The position numbers and the translations under genes were made by a program. From Burkholderia savannae (GTDB lineage Bacteria; Pseudomonadota; Gammaproteobacteria; Burkholderiales; Burkholderiaceae): DNA of 64,000 bases. The stretch is from assembly GCF_001524445.2 (NCBI RefSeq), contig NZ_CP013417.1, forward strand, positions 4,030,001 to 4,094,000, written 5' to 3'. How positions within the stretch are numbered: the stretch's first letter is position 1; each line of letters starts with the position of its first letter. Below, in pieces: positions 36,197 through 45,838 of the stretch. The notes under the pieces were generated by a model. That model worked only from the letters and a program-made list of their open reading frames with translations. It was not told the DNA's origin and searched no databases.

Positions 36197-37414
36197 TCAC
36201 TGCACCATGTTGTTGAGCTCGATGATGGGCAGCATCACCGCGAGCACGATCACGAGCACGATGCCGCCCATCGCGAGAATCAGCAGCGGCTCCAGCAGGC
36301 TCGTCAGGAACATCGTGCGCCGCTCGAGCTCGCGCGATTCGCCTTCGGCCGCGCGGTCGAGCATCGTCGTCACGTCGCCGGTGGCCTCGCCCGAACGAAT
36401 CAGGTGCACGAGCACGGGCGGAAACGTCTTCACGTTGTTGAGCGCGCGCGACAGCGCGGAGCCCTCGCGCACGCGCACGATCGCGTCCTCGATGTTGCCG
36501 CGCATCGCGCGGTTCGACAGCGTCTCGCCCGCCGCCTGCAGCGCGCGCAGGATCGGCACGCCCGCCGCGGTCAGGATGCCGAGCGTGCTCGCGAAGCGCA
36601 CGGTGTTGTAGCCGCGCACGAGCTTGCCGGCGAGCGGGGCGGTCAGCAGCCAGCGGTCGAACGCGAGGCGCGGGCCGTCGCGCGACAGCGTCGCCTTCAC
36701 CAGATAGACGACGGCCGCGATCCCGATCAGGATCGCCCACCACCAGTGCCGGACGAAATCGGACAGCGCCATCATCACGATCGTCAACAGCGGCAGTTGT
36801 TGTTTCGTGCTCGCGAACACGTTGACGACCTGCGGCACCACATAACTCAGCAGGAACGTGACGATGCCGAACGCGATCACCGTGACGATCGCCGGATACG
36901 TGAACGCGAGCAGGATCTTCTGCTTGAGCGCGTTGCGCTCTTCGATGTAATCGGCGAGCCGCGACAGCACGATCCCGAGCTTGCCGGTGTGCTCGCCCGC
37001 CGCGACGAGCGCGCGGTAGATCTCGGGAAAGTCGCGCGGATGCTGCGCGAGCGCGTTCGCGAGCGAATGGCCGCCGAGCACCTCGGCGCGAATCGCCGCC
37101 ATCAGCTCGCGGATGTAGTCGCGCTCCGCCTGCTCGGTCAGCACGGCGAGCGCTTCGTCGAGCGGCAGCCCGGCGATGAGCAGGCTCGCGAGCTGGCGCG
37201 TGAGGATCGCCTGCTCGCGCTGCGACAGCTTGCGGCCGAGCGCGAGGCGCTGGCTGCGCGCGCCGCGCGTCGCGCTCGCGGCCGGCTCGACGACGAGCGG
37301 CGTGAGCCCCTGCGTGCGGAGCTGGCCGCGCGCGTTGCGCGCGCTGTCGGCTTCGATGACGCCTTTCTGCGCGCGCCCCGACGTGTCGATTGCTTCGAAG
37401 CGGAAGGCCGGCAT
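36197..37414 (-). CDS. gspF: Type II secretion inner-membrane platform protein GspF
   Basis: 405 residues, two repeated cytoplasmic helical domains and three membrane segments (AFTYPAIVTVIAFGIVTFLLSY, a second near residue 220, a third near the C-terminus ILAMGGIVLVIVLAVMLP). The family motif LPLDEALAVL and RYAIHMARGGT-like VREGSALSRALN are present. It starts 4 bases after gspE. It is the membrane core that the ATPase drives. Confidence 0.95.
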   Translation of the reverse strand: MPAFRFEAIDTSGRAQKGVIEADSARNARGQLRTQGLTPLVVEPAASATRGARSQRLALGRKLSQREQAILTRQLASLLIAGLPLDEALAVLTEQAERDYIRELMAAIRAEVLGGHSLANALAQHPRDFPEIYRALVAAGEHTGKLGIVLSRLADYIEERNALKQKILLAFTYPAIVTVIAFGIVTFLLSYVVPQVVNVFASTKQQLPLLTIVMMALSDFVRHWWWAILIGIAAVVYLVKATLSRDGPRLAFDRWLLTAPLAGKLVRGYNTVRFASTLGILTAAGVPILRALQAAGETLSNRAMRGNIEDAIVRVREGSALSRALNNVKTFPPVLVHLIRSGEATGDVTTMLDRAAEGESRELERRTMFLTSLLEPLLILAMGGIVLVIVLAVMLPIIELNNMVQ

Positions 37415-37418
37415 GACG

Positions 37419-38912
37419 CTATGCGCCTCCCGTCACGCGCAGCACTTCCTCGAGCGACGTCGCGCCCGCCGCGAGCCAGCGCTCGGCGTCGTCGCGCAAC
37501 GTGCGCATTCCGTTCGCGCGGCCGGTCGCGAGAATCTCGGCGTCCGCGGCGTTGCGATGGATCAGCGAGCGGATCGCGTCGTCGACGACGAGCAGCTCGT
37601 AGACGCCGCGACGCCCCGTGTAGCCCGAATGCCCGCACTTGTCGCAGCCGACCGGATGCCAGATCGTGCGGCCGTCCTCGTGCCGCTCCTCCTTGCACAC
37701 CGGGCAGAGCTGGCGCACGAGCCGCTGCGCGAGCACGCCGAGCAGCGACGACGCGAGCAGGTACGGCTCGACGCCCATGTCGGTGAGACGCGTGACGGCC
37801 GACGCCGCGTCGTTCGTGTGCAGCGTCGCGAGCACCAGGTGGCCCGTCAGCGACGCCTGCACGGCGATCTGCGCGGTTTCGAGGTCGCGGATTTCGCCGA
37901 TCATGATGATGTCCGGGTCCTGACGCAGGATCGAGCGCAGCGCGCGCGCGAACGTCATCCCGATGCGCTCGTTCACCTGCGTCTGGCCGATGCCGGCGAG
38001 ATCGTATTCGATCGGATCTTCGACCGTCATGATGTTGGTCGTCGCGGTCTCGAGGCGCGACATCGACGCGTACAGCGTCGTCGTCTTGCCCGAGCCAGTC
38101 GGGCCCGTGACGAGCACGATGCCGTGCGGGCGCGAGATCAGCTTGTCGAACTGGCCGAGCGTGTCGCGGCCCATCCCGAGCGCTTCGAGATTCAGGCGCT
38201 GCGCGTCCTTTTCGAGCAGACGCAGCACCGCGCGCTCGCCGTGCCCGGTCGGCAGCGTCGACACCCGCACGTCGACGGGCCGGCCGCCGACGCGCAGCGT
38301 GATGCGGCCGTCCTGCGGCAGGCGCTTCTCGGCGATGTCGAGCTGCGCCATGATCTTGATCCGCGAAATGAGCGCGCCGTGCAGCGCCTTCTTCGGGCGC
38401 ACGACGTCGCGCAGCGTGCCGTCGACGCGAAAGCGCACGACCGACGCGTTCTCGAACGGCTCGATGTGGATATCCGACGCCTGCTCGCGCGCCGCTTGCG
38501 TGAGGAGCGCGTTGATCATCCGGATGATCGGCGCGTCGTCTTCGGACTCGAGCAGATCCTCCACCTCGGGGATGTCCTGCATCAGCCGTGACAGGTCGAC
38601 TTCGCCCTCGACCTCGCCGACGATCTGCGCGGCGCTGCCGTCCTGGCGCGCGTACGCCTGGTTGATCGCCTGCGCGAGCTCGTCGGCCGGCACGCGCCGC
38701 AAGGAGATCGCGCCGAAGTTGCGCGCCACCTCGGCGAGCGCGGCCGGGCTCGTGCGCTCGCTGATCCACACTTCGAGCGTGTCCGCGTGCTGGTGCGCGA
38801 TCAGGATCTGGCCGGCCTTCGCGAAGCCGTACGGCAAGAGCCGCGCGGCGAGCGGCGACGGCGCGTTACCCGTCGGCTGGTCCTGGATACCTTGCGCGAG
38901 CGCCTGCGTCAC
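37419..38912 (-). CDS. gspE: Type II secretion ATPase GspE (GTG start)
   Basis: 497 residues. Walker A GPTGSGKTTTLY near residue 270, Asp box and Walker B region QDPDIIMIGEIRD, then a four-Cys zinc element CPVC...CDKC at about 404-430. Start is GTG at 38912, overlapping the gspD stop in GTGA, with GGAG eight bases upstream; longer frames are gspD shadow. It powers pseudopilus growth through GspF/GspL. N-terminal domain binds GspL. Confidence 0.95.
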   Translation of the reverse strand: MTQALAQGIQDQPTGNAPSPLAARLLPYGFAKAGQILIAHQHADTLEVWISERTSPAALAEVARNFGAISLRRVPADELAQAINQAYARQDGSAAQIVGEVEGEVDLSRLMQDIPEVEDLLESEDDAPIIRMINALLTQAAREQASDIHIEPFENASVVRFRVDGTLRDVVRPKKALHGALISRIKIMAQLDIAEKRLPQDGRITLRVGGRPVDVRVSTLPTGHGERAVLRLLEKDAQRLNLEALGMGRDTLGQFDKLISRPHGIVLVTGPTGSGKTTTLYASMSRLETATTNIMTVEDPIEYDLAGIGQTQVNERIGMTFARALRSILRQDPDIIMIGEIRDLETAQIAVQASLTGHLVLATLHTNDAASAVTRLTDMGVEPYLLASSLLGVLAQRLVRQLCPVCKEERHEDGRTIWHPVGCDKCGHSGYTGRRGVYELLVVDDAIRSLIHRNAADAEILATGRANGMRTLRDDAERWLAAGATSLEEVLRVTGGA

Positions 38913-41176
38913 GGACGGGCTCCCGGCGACGCGGCGCCCATGTCGCTCGCCGCCGCCGGCGCGCTGGCGGGCGCGGGCGGAGCGGCTTGCTGACGCCGCA
39001 TCTTGTCGATGTCGAACAGGTTCATCGAGGGCGAGCCGCCTTGGCTCGGGCCGAGCGGCATCGGCGGAACGATCGGGTCGTCCTTGTCGCGCATGATGTT
39101 GTTGTCCGACTTGTACGCCCCCGTCACGCCCTGGATGTAGTCGTAGCGATTGGACGTCACCGCCTGCGCAGTCTCGCGGTCGGAAATGATCACGGGGCGC
39201 AGGAACACCATCAGGTTCGTTTTCTGGCGCTGCTTCGTCTCGGAACGGAACAGTTGGCCAATCCACGGGATGTCGCCCAGCAGCGGCACCTTCTGGTTCG
39301 ACACCTGGTAGTTATCCTGCATCAAGCCGCCCAGCACGATGATCTCGCCGTTGTCGGCAAGCACCGTCGACTGAAGCGAGCGCTTGTTGAACGTCGGGCC
39401 GGCCGGGTTCGTCGTCGTGTTCGTCGTGCCGCTGACGACCGACGAATCCTCGGTATAGAGCTGCAGCTTGAGAATCCCGCCATCGGTGATCTGCGGCTTC
39501 ACATGCAGCGTGAGGCCGACGTCGCGACGGTCATACGTGTTGAACGCGGAGTTCGACGTCCCGCTCGTCAAATTCGAGTACGAGCCCGTCGCGATCGGCA
39601 CGTTCTGGCCCACAACGATCTTCGCTTCCTCGTTGTCGAGCGTGACCAGGTTAGGTGTCGACAGCACGTTCGCATCGCTCACGCCCGCGAAGTACTGTAG
39701 CAGCCCGCCGAGCCCCTTGACGCCGAACATGTCGTGCAGCCAGCCGATGTTGAGTCCCGGCGTGAGCGCATTCAGCACGTTAAGCGGGTTCGTCGCGTTG
39801 GCCGTCAGATTGGTGATGCTGTTGGCGGCCACACTGCCCGCCGTGCTCGCCAGATTGGTGCCCGCATAGAGGGCATTGTTCGCGACCTGCCACTGAATCC
39901 CGAGGTTGCCGGCCGTATTCGAGTTCAGTTCGACGATCAGCGCCTCGATGTAGACCTGAGCGCGGCGCGCATCGAGTTGATCGATGACCGCCCGCAGATT
40001 CCGGTACACCGGGTCCGACGCGGTGATGATGAGCGAGTTCGTCGCCGCGTCGGCCTGGATCATGCCGCCCGGCTGGTTCTCGTCGCTCTTGTCCTTGTCG
40101 CCGCCGAGGAGGCCACCCGTGCCTAGACCGCCGCCGCCCATCGTGCCGCCGGTGCCGCCCGACGAGCCCGACGACGACAATCCCGACGGCAGCGGCGGCG
40201 TGCCCGAGGTGCCCGTCGAGAAGCTCGAGCCGCTCTGCGAGCCGCCCTGATTGAACGCATTCGCATCGTTCGAGCTCGCCGACGAGCCGCTTTCGCCGCC
40301 GCCCTTGCCGAGCATTCCGCGCAGCGTCTTCGCGAGCTTCACCGCATCGGCGTTGCGCAGCGGCACGACGTGCATGTTGCCCGGCACGCCGCTCGGCGCG
40401 TCGAGCTGCTGCGCGATTTTCTTCGCCGCGGCGAGGCGCTGCGCGTTCGACGCGCGCAAAAGCAGCGCGTTGGTCCGCGGATCGGCCTGCACGGTGACCT
40501 TGAGCGTCGCGTCGGTGTTGCCGATCGCGCCCGGATCGAGCAGCTTCGTCAGCTGCGCGGCGATGTCGATCGCGTTCGCGTTCCTGAGCGGCACGACGGC
40601 GACCTGCGAGCCCGCCGCGCTGTCGACGCCCGCGATGATCCGCGCGATCCGGCGCACGTTGTCCGCGTAATCGGTGACGACGATCGTGTTGTTGGCCGGA
40701 TACGCGGTGATCGTGTTGTTCGGCGAGATCAGCGGGCGCAGCACCGGAAGCAGGTTGTTGGCCGATTCATTATGCAGCTCGAACACCTGCGTGACGACCT
40801 GGTCGCCGCGCGCCTGCGGCGTGTTGCCGATGTAAGTCGGCACGCCCTGCAGTTTCGCGTCGGCTTCCGGCACGACTTTCAGGACGCCGTGATCCTGGAC
40901 GAGCGCGAAACCTTGCATCCGAAGCGCGGACTGCAGCGTCTTCAGCGCCTGATCTTCCGGCACGGAGCGTTCGGCGACCAGGTTCAGCTGCCCCTTGACG
41001 CGCGGGTCGACGATGATCGTCTTGCCCGTCGCGGCGCCGATCGCCTTCGCGACCTGGTCGATGTCCGCATTGACGAAATTGAGCGTGACCTGAGCGTGAG
41101 CGGCCTGCGCGACGACAATTCCGGCGACGACGAGCGCCGTTGCGACGCGCCGCAAAGCAAAGCGAGTTCTTGTCAT
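38909..41176 (-). CDS. gspD: Type II secretion secretin GspD
   Basis: 755 residues. Signal peptide ends AQAAHA before QVTLNFVNADI (N0 domain). N1-N3 domains follow; N3 holds a long Gly/Ser/Thr-rich insert around residues 295-355. The C-terminal secretin pore has LGIQWQ, VLSTPNLVTLDNEEAKIVVGQNVP and VPLLGDIPWIGQLF. It forms the outer-membrane gate for folded exoproteins. It starts the gspDEF transcript. No lipobox, so it probably needs a separate pilotin or none. Confidence 0.96.
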   Translation of the reverse strand: MTRTRFALRRVATALVVAGIVVAQAAHAQVTLNFVNADIDQVAKAIGAATGKTIIVDPRVKGQLNLVAERSVPEDQALKTLQSALRMQGFALVQDHGVLKVVPEADAKLQGVPTYIGNTPQARGDQVVTQVFELHNESANNLLPVLRPLISPNNTITAYPANNTIVVTDYADNVRRIARIIAGVDSAAGSQVAVVPLRNANAIDIAAQLTKLLDPGAIGNTDATLKVTVQADPRTNALLLRASNAQRLAAAKKIAQQLDAPSGVPGNMHVVPLRNADAVKLAKTLRGMLGKGGGESGSSASSNDANAFNQGGSQSGSSFSTGTSGTPPLPSGLSSSGSSGGTGGTMGGGGLGTGGLLGGDKDKSDENQPGGMIQADAATNSLIITASDPVYRNLRAVIDQLDARRAQVYIEALIVELNSNTAGNLGIQWQVANNALYAGTNLASTAGSVAANSITNLTANATNPLNVLNALTPGLNIGWLHDMFGVKGLGGLLQYFAGVSDANVLSTPNLVTLDNEEAKIVVGQNVPIATGSYSNLTSGTSNSAFNTYDRRDVGLTLHVKPQITDGGILKLQLYTEDSSVVSGTTNTTTNPAGPTFNKRSLQSTVLADNGEIIVLGGLMQDNYQVSNQKVPLLGDIPWIGQLFRSETKQRQKTNLMVFLRPVIISDRETAQAVTSNRYDYIQGVTGAYKSDNNIMRDKDDPIVPPMPLGPSQGGSPSMNLFDIDKMRRQQAAPPAPASAPAAASDMGAASPGARP

Positions 41177-41658
41177 GGAGTAATGGATCGATGCCGGCGG
41201 CGGCCGTGTCCGATGGTATTGCTGAAATTCAATGGCGAAAGCTTGGACATTAACAGCTTTTCATGTCCGAAATATCACATAGAGCCCAGGACCGACTCAT
41301 TTCCAACACGGATTTCAGTTCGACGTATGCGACATGTAAGCCTTCCCTCACTGGTTCGATTGGAAGCGAAAACGGATTTAATCAATGCCCTGCCGAGCAG
41401 CCGGCCCGGCCGAACGGCATGCAAGAACATACATAGCGGTGGCAGCGTGGCTGTCGGTATGATACGGTCGGCGCAAGCGCCTCCGACGGAAAAGCGCGTG
41501 CGGGTTTTCCCCAGCCCAATCTTCACTCCCATGCAACTTCCCGGATCGGCGAGCAAAGAGATGAAACAATCATCGACTGCAAGCCACTTGTCCGTTCGTT
41601 GCAACACTATCGCACATGGCGTCGGCGCGTGACCAGTAAGAGCCGACACTATTTTCGT

Positions 41659-41686
41659 ACGTGACGCGCATAAGGTTGCGTCACGT
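41659..41686. promoter_or_regulatory. Inverted repeat
   Basis: Perfect 9-bp arms ACGTGACGC / GCGTCACGT, 10-base spacer. No T-run on either side, so a protein-binding site is as likely as a terminator. Confidence 0.4.
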
Positions 41687-42090
41687 GCGACGCCCGGACG
41701 TTGTCATTGCGTGTGCCACTAACCGTACATGGCGGGTCCGGCACGACCGAGTAAGACCACAAACTACGCCGCCTGCAAAAAATCTCGCTTGAGCCGCGAC
41801 ACGCCGAAGCAGAAGACGCGTTACGACATCCGCCCGCTCCATTTTGTTACAGCTCGCCAGGCTACGGTATCGCTGGTCCTTTTACCGCAAAACGCGGGGC
41901 CATTATGCCCAGAGGGTTGCGGCTCCAGCGCCACTCGAATCCCTCTTTTGAATCCGTCTACCGTTGATTTACCTACTTGAGATATACGCCATATCGCAAG
42001 CGATGCGGCACATACCTCCGCAGATTCGCCTTTACTCTCGGACGATCGTTGCCTTGGCCACGCCTGCGCACTCGAAATCCGATGTCCCGT

Positions 42091-42393
42091 CTACTTCGGG
42101 CTGAATAACGAGAATATTCGTTTCCATGCCATTTGGCCGCACCCATCTCGGAAATTGGAATTTGACACCATATATCCTCCGCATCTTGCTTCCCGGTTAT
42201 TAGTGAATACATCGATATTTCCACCCACCCTATCTACCACGATAACCCTAGAAATCTCAGAGACAATCTTCGCAGAGCTTTCGTTCAAAATATCCTTGCT
42301 TCGCCCCATGAATTCAACCCTTCTCCATTTAATTAAAATTCCGCCTTCAGCATAAACAAACATGATCGCGTTTTTCCTCCGCCATCTATCCAT
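42091..42393 (-). CDS. Small hypothetical protein in AT-rich island
   Basis: 100 residues from ATG 42393, or 90 from the next ATG (MFVYAEGG), which has GGAGG 12 bases upstream. The product is balanced in composition, not the Arg/Ala mix of shadow frames (for example AKIVSEISRVIVVDRVGG and GYMVSNSNFRDGCGQM). Codons are AT-rich and unlike the neighbours, suggesting transfer. It starts 26 bases after a stop that closes another minus-strand open frame. I do not recognise a family. It may be a remnant. Confidence 0.35.
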   Translation of the reverse strand: MDRWRRKNAIMFVYAEGGILIKWRRVEFMGRSKDILNESSAKIVSEISRVIVVDRVGGNIDVFTNNREARCGGYMVSNSNFRDGCGQMAWKRIFSLFSPK

Positions 42394-42418
42394 GCCACTT
42401 CGGTTTCATCACCGCATT

Positions 42419-42553
42419 TCACTCGTGAACAATTGAGGCGGCAGCCTTGGCTGGCGCTGTAAAAAGCCGACTTTCTTGGGCGTTCGAGATCGAAGCGCCA
42501 TTATTGCTTGGCCTCAATTTATCGGCATAATTTCGATCAAAATAGAGAGACAA
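42419..42553 (-). pseudogene. Broken open frame, no start codon in place
   Basis: 44 codons open on the minus strand ending at TGA 42421-42419, with a protein-like middle part (YFDRNYADKLRPSNNGAS). It is cut off by a stop upstream and has no proper start. Neighbouring short frames (42514-42597, 42641-42718) in other phases also look protein-like, as expected of a gene broken by frameshifts. Chance in AT-rich sequence cannot be excluded. Confidence 0.2.
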
Positions 42554-42961
42554 TTAGAATTCTCCAACTTAAAAATCTCAGCCTCCTTCAGCCTCGATCA
42601 TCTTTTCAAAGATAGACTTTTTGCGAATTCCCTACCAATTTCAGCAAGCCACTAAACTCAAGAAGGCTTGGCTTGGCAAGCACGCGTCAATTAATATCCG
42701 ATAGCTTTCTTCAAGCCACTAATAATGTGAGATTAATATCCCATTTTCACATCAAGCGAGATTTAAGAGCATGTACCGGAAAGGCGACGGAAGTTTTTCA
42801 AGTCGACTCGCAGCCGGAAAGGCGAAGAAGAGGGCGGTTATCCGAACGATCGACATGGCACTGCAACGATCCGTGGGTATGCTAGGATTGCCCTGTCAGA
42901 AACGTGTGGGTAGGTTTGCGGCAAAATCAGCAAGCTCAACTAAGCTATTTCTTCTCCTTCA

Positions 42962-43438
42962 ATGATCAATCGGTTCGTTCTTGTCGCGATGTTTGCCGCC
43001 GGCGCATGGTTCGCCAGCGCACCCGCACGCGCCGACTGTTACGACGAAGCCGCGAAGTATCAGAAGGTGAATCCGCTGATCCTGCGCGCGATCGCGTGGC
43101 AGGAATCGCATAACCGCCCGGACGCGCTCAACAAGAACACGAACGGCTCGATCGATTACGGCCTCATGCAGATCAACTCGATCCATCTGCCGACGCTGTC
43201 CCGCTACGGAATCACGAAGGGCACGCTGATGGAGCCTTGCAAGAACGTCTATATCGCCGCATGGCATCTGCGCCGCAAGATGGACAAGTACGGCAACACC
43301 TGGCAAGCGGTGGGCGCCTACCATTCGGAATCGCCTTCGCTGCGCGACAAGTACGCGAGGCAAATCGCCGACATTCTGGTTCGATGGAAGCTGATGCCCG
43401 CGCCTAGCGCGCGGGATACGCAGAACGCGCAGCGCTGA
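42962..43438 (+). CDS. Lytic transglycosylase, SLT domain (IagB/VirB1-like)
   Basis: 158 residues. Signal peptide MINRFVLVAMFAAGAWFASAP ends near ARA before DCYDEAAKYQ. The SLT fold is clear: catalytic Glu in AIAWQESHN, then NGSIDYGLMQINSIHLP and WQAVGAYHSES. It cuts peptidoglycan and usually opens the wall for a secretion machine. No ribosome site is visible before the ATG; the preceding bases are pyrimidine-rich. It lies between the gsp cluster and the CobW gene, so a link to secretion is possible but not shown. Confidence 0.88.
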   Translation: MINRFVLVAMFAAGAWFASAPARADCYDEAAKYQKVNPLILRAIAWQESHNRPDALNKNTNGSIDYGLMQINSIHLPTLSRYGITKGTLMEPCKNVYIAAWHLRRKMDKYGNTWQAVGAYHSESPSLRDKYARQIADILVRWKLMPAPSARDTQNAQR

Positions 43439-43730
43439 GCACGCGGCCGAACGAACGGCCCGGCAATCCGCAGCCAAGCCGCGCCCGAGCAAGCCCAACG
43501 CCGCGCCAGCCGCCTCGCGATCGCATCGCATGCAAGAATTTCCGCCCGTTTCGCTCGCGCTTCACGCATCATGAAATCGCCGCCGCCTTGCCGCCGCGCG
43601 CGGCCGGCTATCTATATTTGATGCACAATGCGGCTTTCCCGCCGCCCGTCGGCGCCGGTCGCCCGCCGGTGCCGCCCCGTTTTTCGGGGCGCGGCGGCCG
43701 CTCCCGCTTCTTTCGTTGGTGCGCACCGCA

Positions 43731-45068
43731 ATGAATCAGCCGTTGCCCGTCACCGTGCTGTCCGGCTTCCTCGGCGCCGGCAAGACCACGCTGCTCAATC
43801 ACATCCTCGCGAATCGCGCCGGCCTGAAGGTCGCCGTGATCGTCAACGATCTCGCCGCCGTCAACGTCGATGCGACGCTCGTGCGCGACGCGGCCGAGCT
43901 GTCGCACGTCGAGGAACGCCTCGTCGAAATGTCGAACGGCTGCATCTGCTGCACGCTGCGCGACGATTTGCTCGTCGAGATCCGCCGCCTCGCGGCCGAA
44001 AACCGCTTCGATGCGATCCTGATCGAATCGACCGGCATCGCCGAGCCGATGCCGATCGCCGAGACCTTCACGTTCGTCGACGACGACGGCTCGACGCTCG
44101 AGGATGTCGCGCGCCTCGACACGATGGTCACCGTCGTCGACGCGTTCAACTTCCTGCGCGACTACGCCCGCGACGACGCGCTCGCGGAACGCGGCCTCGC
44201 CGCGACCGACGAGGACGACCGCACGCTCGTCGAGCTGCTGATCGAGCAGATCGAATTTTGCGACGTGCTCGTCGTCAACAAGGCGGATCTCGTTGACGCC
44301 GACGCGCTCGCGCGCCTGCAGCGCATCCTCGCGAACCTGAATCCGCGCGCGCGGCAGATCGTGAGCCGCTTCGGCGACGTGCCGCTCGCCGACGTGATCG
44401 ACACGAAACTCTTCGACTTCGACGCAGCCGCGAGCGCGCCCGGCTGGCTCGCGTCGCTCGAGCATCGGCATGACTACGACGAAGACGAGCACGGCCAAGG
44501 CAATGGGCACGTGCATGGCGAAGCCGACGAATACGGCATCGGCCACTTCGTCTATCGCGCGCGCCGGCCGTTCCATCCGGAGCGGCTGTGGACGCTGCTG
44601 CACGAAGAGTGGAAGGGCGTGCTGCGCAGCAAGGGCTTCTTCTGGCTCGCGACGCGCAACGACATCGCCGGCTCGCTGTCGCAGGCGGGCGGGGTGTGCC
44701 GGCACGGTCCGGCCGGGCACTGGTGGGCGGCGCAGGACCGCGCCGAATGGCCGGAACAGGGCGACGAACTGTACAACGAGATCGTTGCCGACTGGCACGG
44801 CGACCTCGCCGATACGTCGATCGGCGATCGCCGACAGGAACTCGTGATGATCGGCGTCGGGCTGGATGCGCCCGCGTGGCGCGCGAAGTTCGATGCGTGC
44901 CTGCTCACCGACGCCGAATGCGCGCAAGGCAAGGATGCGTGGGCAAGCTACGCGGACCCGTTCCCGGCATGGGACGTCGACGATCATGACCACGCCCATG
45001 ATCATGATCACGGCCATGACCATGATCACGATCACGGCGACGACGCCGAAATCGTCCACCGCCACTGA
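43731..45068 (+). CDS. CobW/COG0523-family GTP-binding metal chaperone
   Basis: 445 residues. Walker [13 protein letters not shown] at residues 11-22, the CxCC metal site CICC at 71-74, and the guanine motif NKAD. A His-rich segment ([18 protein letters not shown]) lies mid-protein, and the C-terminus is strikingly His/Asp-rich ([20 protein letters not shown]). Such proteins deliver Zn or another divalent metal to target enzymes and are often Zur-controlled. Start is ATG 43731 (MNQPLPVTV); TTG and GTG codons just upstream are in frame. It converges on hup through a shared terminator. Confidence 0.92.
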   Translation: MNQPLPVTVLSGFLGAGKTTLLNHILANRAGLKVAVIVNDLAAVNVDATLVRDAAELSHVEERLVEMSNGCICCTLRDDLLVEIRRLAAENRFDAILIESTGIAEPMPIAETFTFVDDDGSTLEDVARLDTMVTVVDAFNFLRDYARDDALAERGLAATDEDDRTLVELLIEQIEFCDVLVVNKADLVDADALARLQRILANLNPRARQIVSRFGDVPLADVIDTKLFDFDAAASAPGWLASLEHRHDYDEDEHGQGNGHVHGEADEYGIGHFVYRARRPFHPERLWTLLHEEWKGVLRSKGFFWLATRNDIAGSLSQAGGVCRHGPAGHWWAAQDRAEWPEQGDELYNEIVADWHGDLADTSIGDRRQELVMIGVGLDAPAWRAKFDACLLTDAECAQGKDAWASYADPFPAWDVDDHDHAHDHDHGHDHDHDHGDDAEIVHRH

Positions 45069-45122
45069 TCGTCAAAGATTGAAAAAGACAATGCGGCGCG
45101 GCAAAAAAGCCGCGCACAAAAG

Positions 45123-45151
45123 AAAAAACCCGCTGGAACCAGCGGGTTTTT
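45123..45151. terminator. Bidirectional terminator between CobW-type gene and hup
   Basis: AAAACCCGCTGG / CCAGCGGGTTTT with a tight loop, flanked by A-run on one side and T-run on the other. It can end both convergent transcripts. Confidence 0.9.
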
Positions 45152-45169
45152 CGTTCGCGAAAGCTCGTT

Positions 45170-45448
45170 TCAGCGCTTGTTCACTGCGTCCTTGAACGCC
45201 TTGCCCGCCGTGAACTTAACCGTCTTGGCTGCCGGGATCTTGATGGTCTCGCCCGTCTTGGGATTGCGGCCGGTGCGCGCTGCGCGCTTGCCCGAGCCGA
45301 AGCTGCCGAAGCCGATCAGTTGAACTGAGTCGCCTTTCGACACAGACTTCTTGATCACTTCGAGGAGCGTGTCCAGCGTTTCGCCGGTTTGAGCCTTGCT
45401 GGCGCCCGTCTGGGCGGCGACGGCGTCGATCAGTTCCTGTTTGTTCAT
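45170..45448 (-). CDS. hup: DNA-binding protein HU
   Basis: 92 residues, standard HU size. Sequence is diagnostic: [15 protein letters not shown], then [27 protein letters not shown] and [21 protein letters not shown]. It is a nucleoid protein that bends DNA as a dimer and also assists initiation at oriC in E. coli. AAGGAA lies before ATG 45448. The promoter has a perfect TATAAT at 45497-45502 on the minus strand. Confidence 0.96.
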   Translation of the reverse strand: MNKQELIDAVAAQTGASKAQTGETLDTLLEVIKKSVSKGDSVQLIGFGSFGSGKRAARTGRNPKTGETIKIPAAKTVKFTAGKAFKDAVNKR

Positions 45449-45838
45449 TAAGGTTCCTTTCCAGGTTAGGTTGACACGAACAGCGCGAACGCGCCGATTA
45501 TACGTGCGCGAACCGTGCCGTCTATAGTGTGTGGCAACGGCACAGCGCAAAGTATTGCGCCGCGCAACGCACCGCCGGGTTTGCCTCCTGGCAGCTCCGC
45601 GATACGGCGCTTGCTATGATAGCGCAGCGCAAACCCAATAACGACAAGGGTTTCAAAGATTTTCGAGCGAATTTTGTCGAGTTAGACGCGTTCCGCGCGG
45701 GTTTCGAGTCGCGCCAACCGGCTTCGCCGCTGCCCGGCCGAAGCCCGCGCGTGGTTTCGTTGGATTTTGCCAACGCCAGGCGGGACGGGGCTCACGCGGC
45801 GGTTCGCCGCAATTTCGCCGCCTTCTTTATTGTTTCGC
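45449..45838. other. Divergent hup / mnmC promoter region
   Basis: 390 bases. Holds the hup promoter (-10 at 45497-45502). A second -10-like element GCTATGATA at about 45612-45620 points the other way and could serve mnmC. I see no small gene with a ribosome site. Confidence 0.5.
45497..45502 (-). promoter_or_regulatory. hup -10 element
   Basis: TATAAT exactly matches the sigma-70 -10 consensus on the minus strand, 48 bases before the hup ATG. The -35 region is weak (TAGAC-like, 16-17 bases upstream). Confidence 0.65.

Larger units (their letters stand above)
41177..42961. other. Gene-poor region with AT-rich right half
   Basis: 1785 bases. 41177-41300 should hold the gspD promoter. A 9-bp dyad ACGTGACGC / GCGTCACGT lies at 41659-41686. 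From about 41980 to 42770 base composition becomes clearly AT-rich, unlike all the rest of the window. This part has only short reading frames, most on the minus strand, listed separately as a doubtful small gene and a broken frame. It looks like a decayed acquired segment. Confidence 0.55.

Noticed and set aside
35924..37786. Plus-strand frame over gspF
   Set aside because: Shadow of gspF/gspE; composition is Arg/Ala-rich with no family resemblance.
41729..41980. 83-codon plus-strand frame in the gspD upstream region
   Set aside because: No ribosome site and no clear domain; it may be a remnant but cannot be supported.
41973..42224. 83-codon minus-strand frame overlapping the small hypothetical gene
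   Set aside because: Overlaps 42091-42393 in another phase and turns Arg-rich; the other frame is more protein-like.
42771..42965. 64-codon frame whose stop overlaps the transglycosylase start (ATGA)
   Set aside because: The overlap is tempting for coupling, but there is no ribosome site and the sequence shows no domain.
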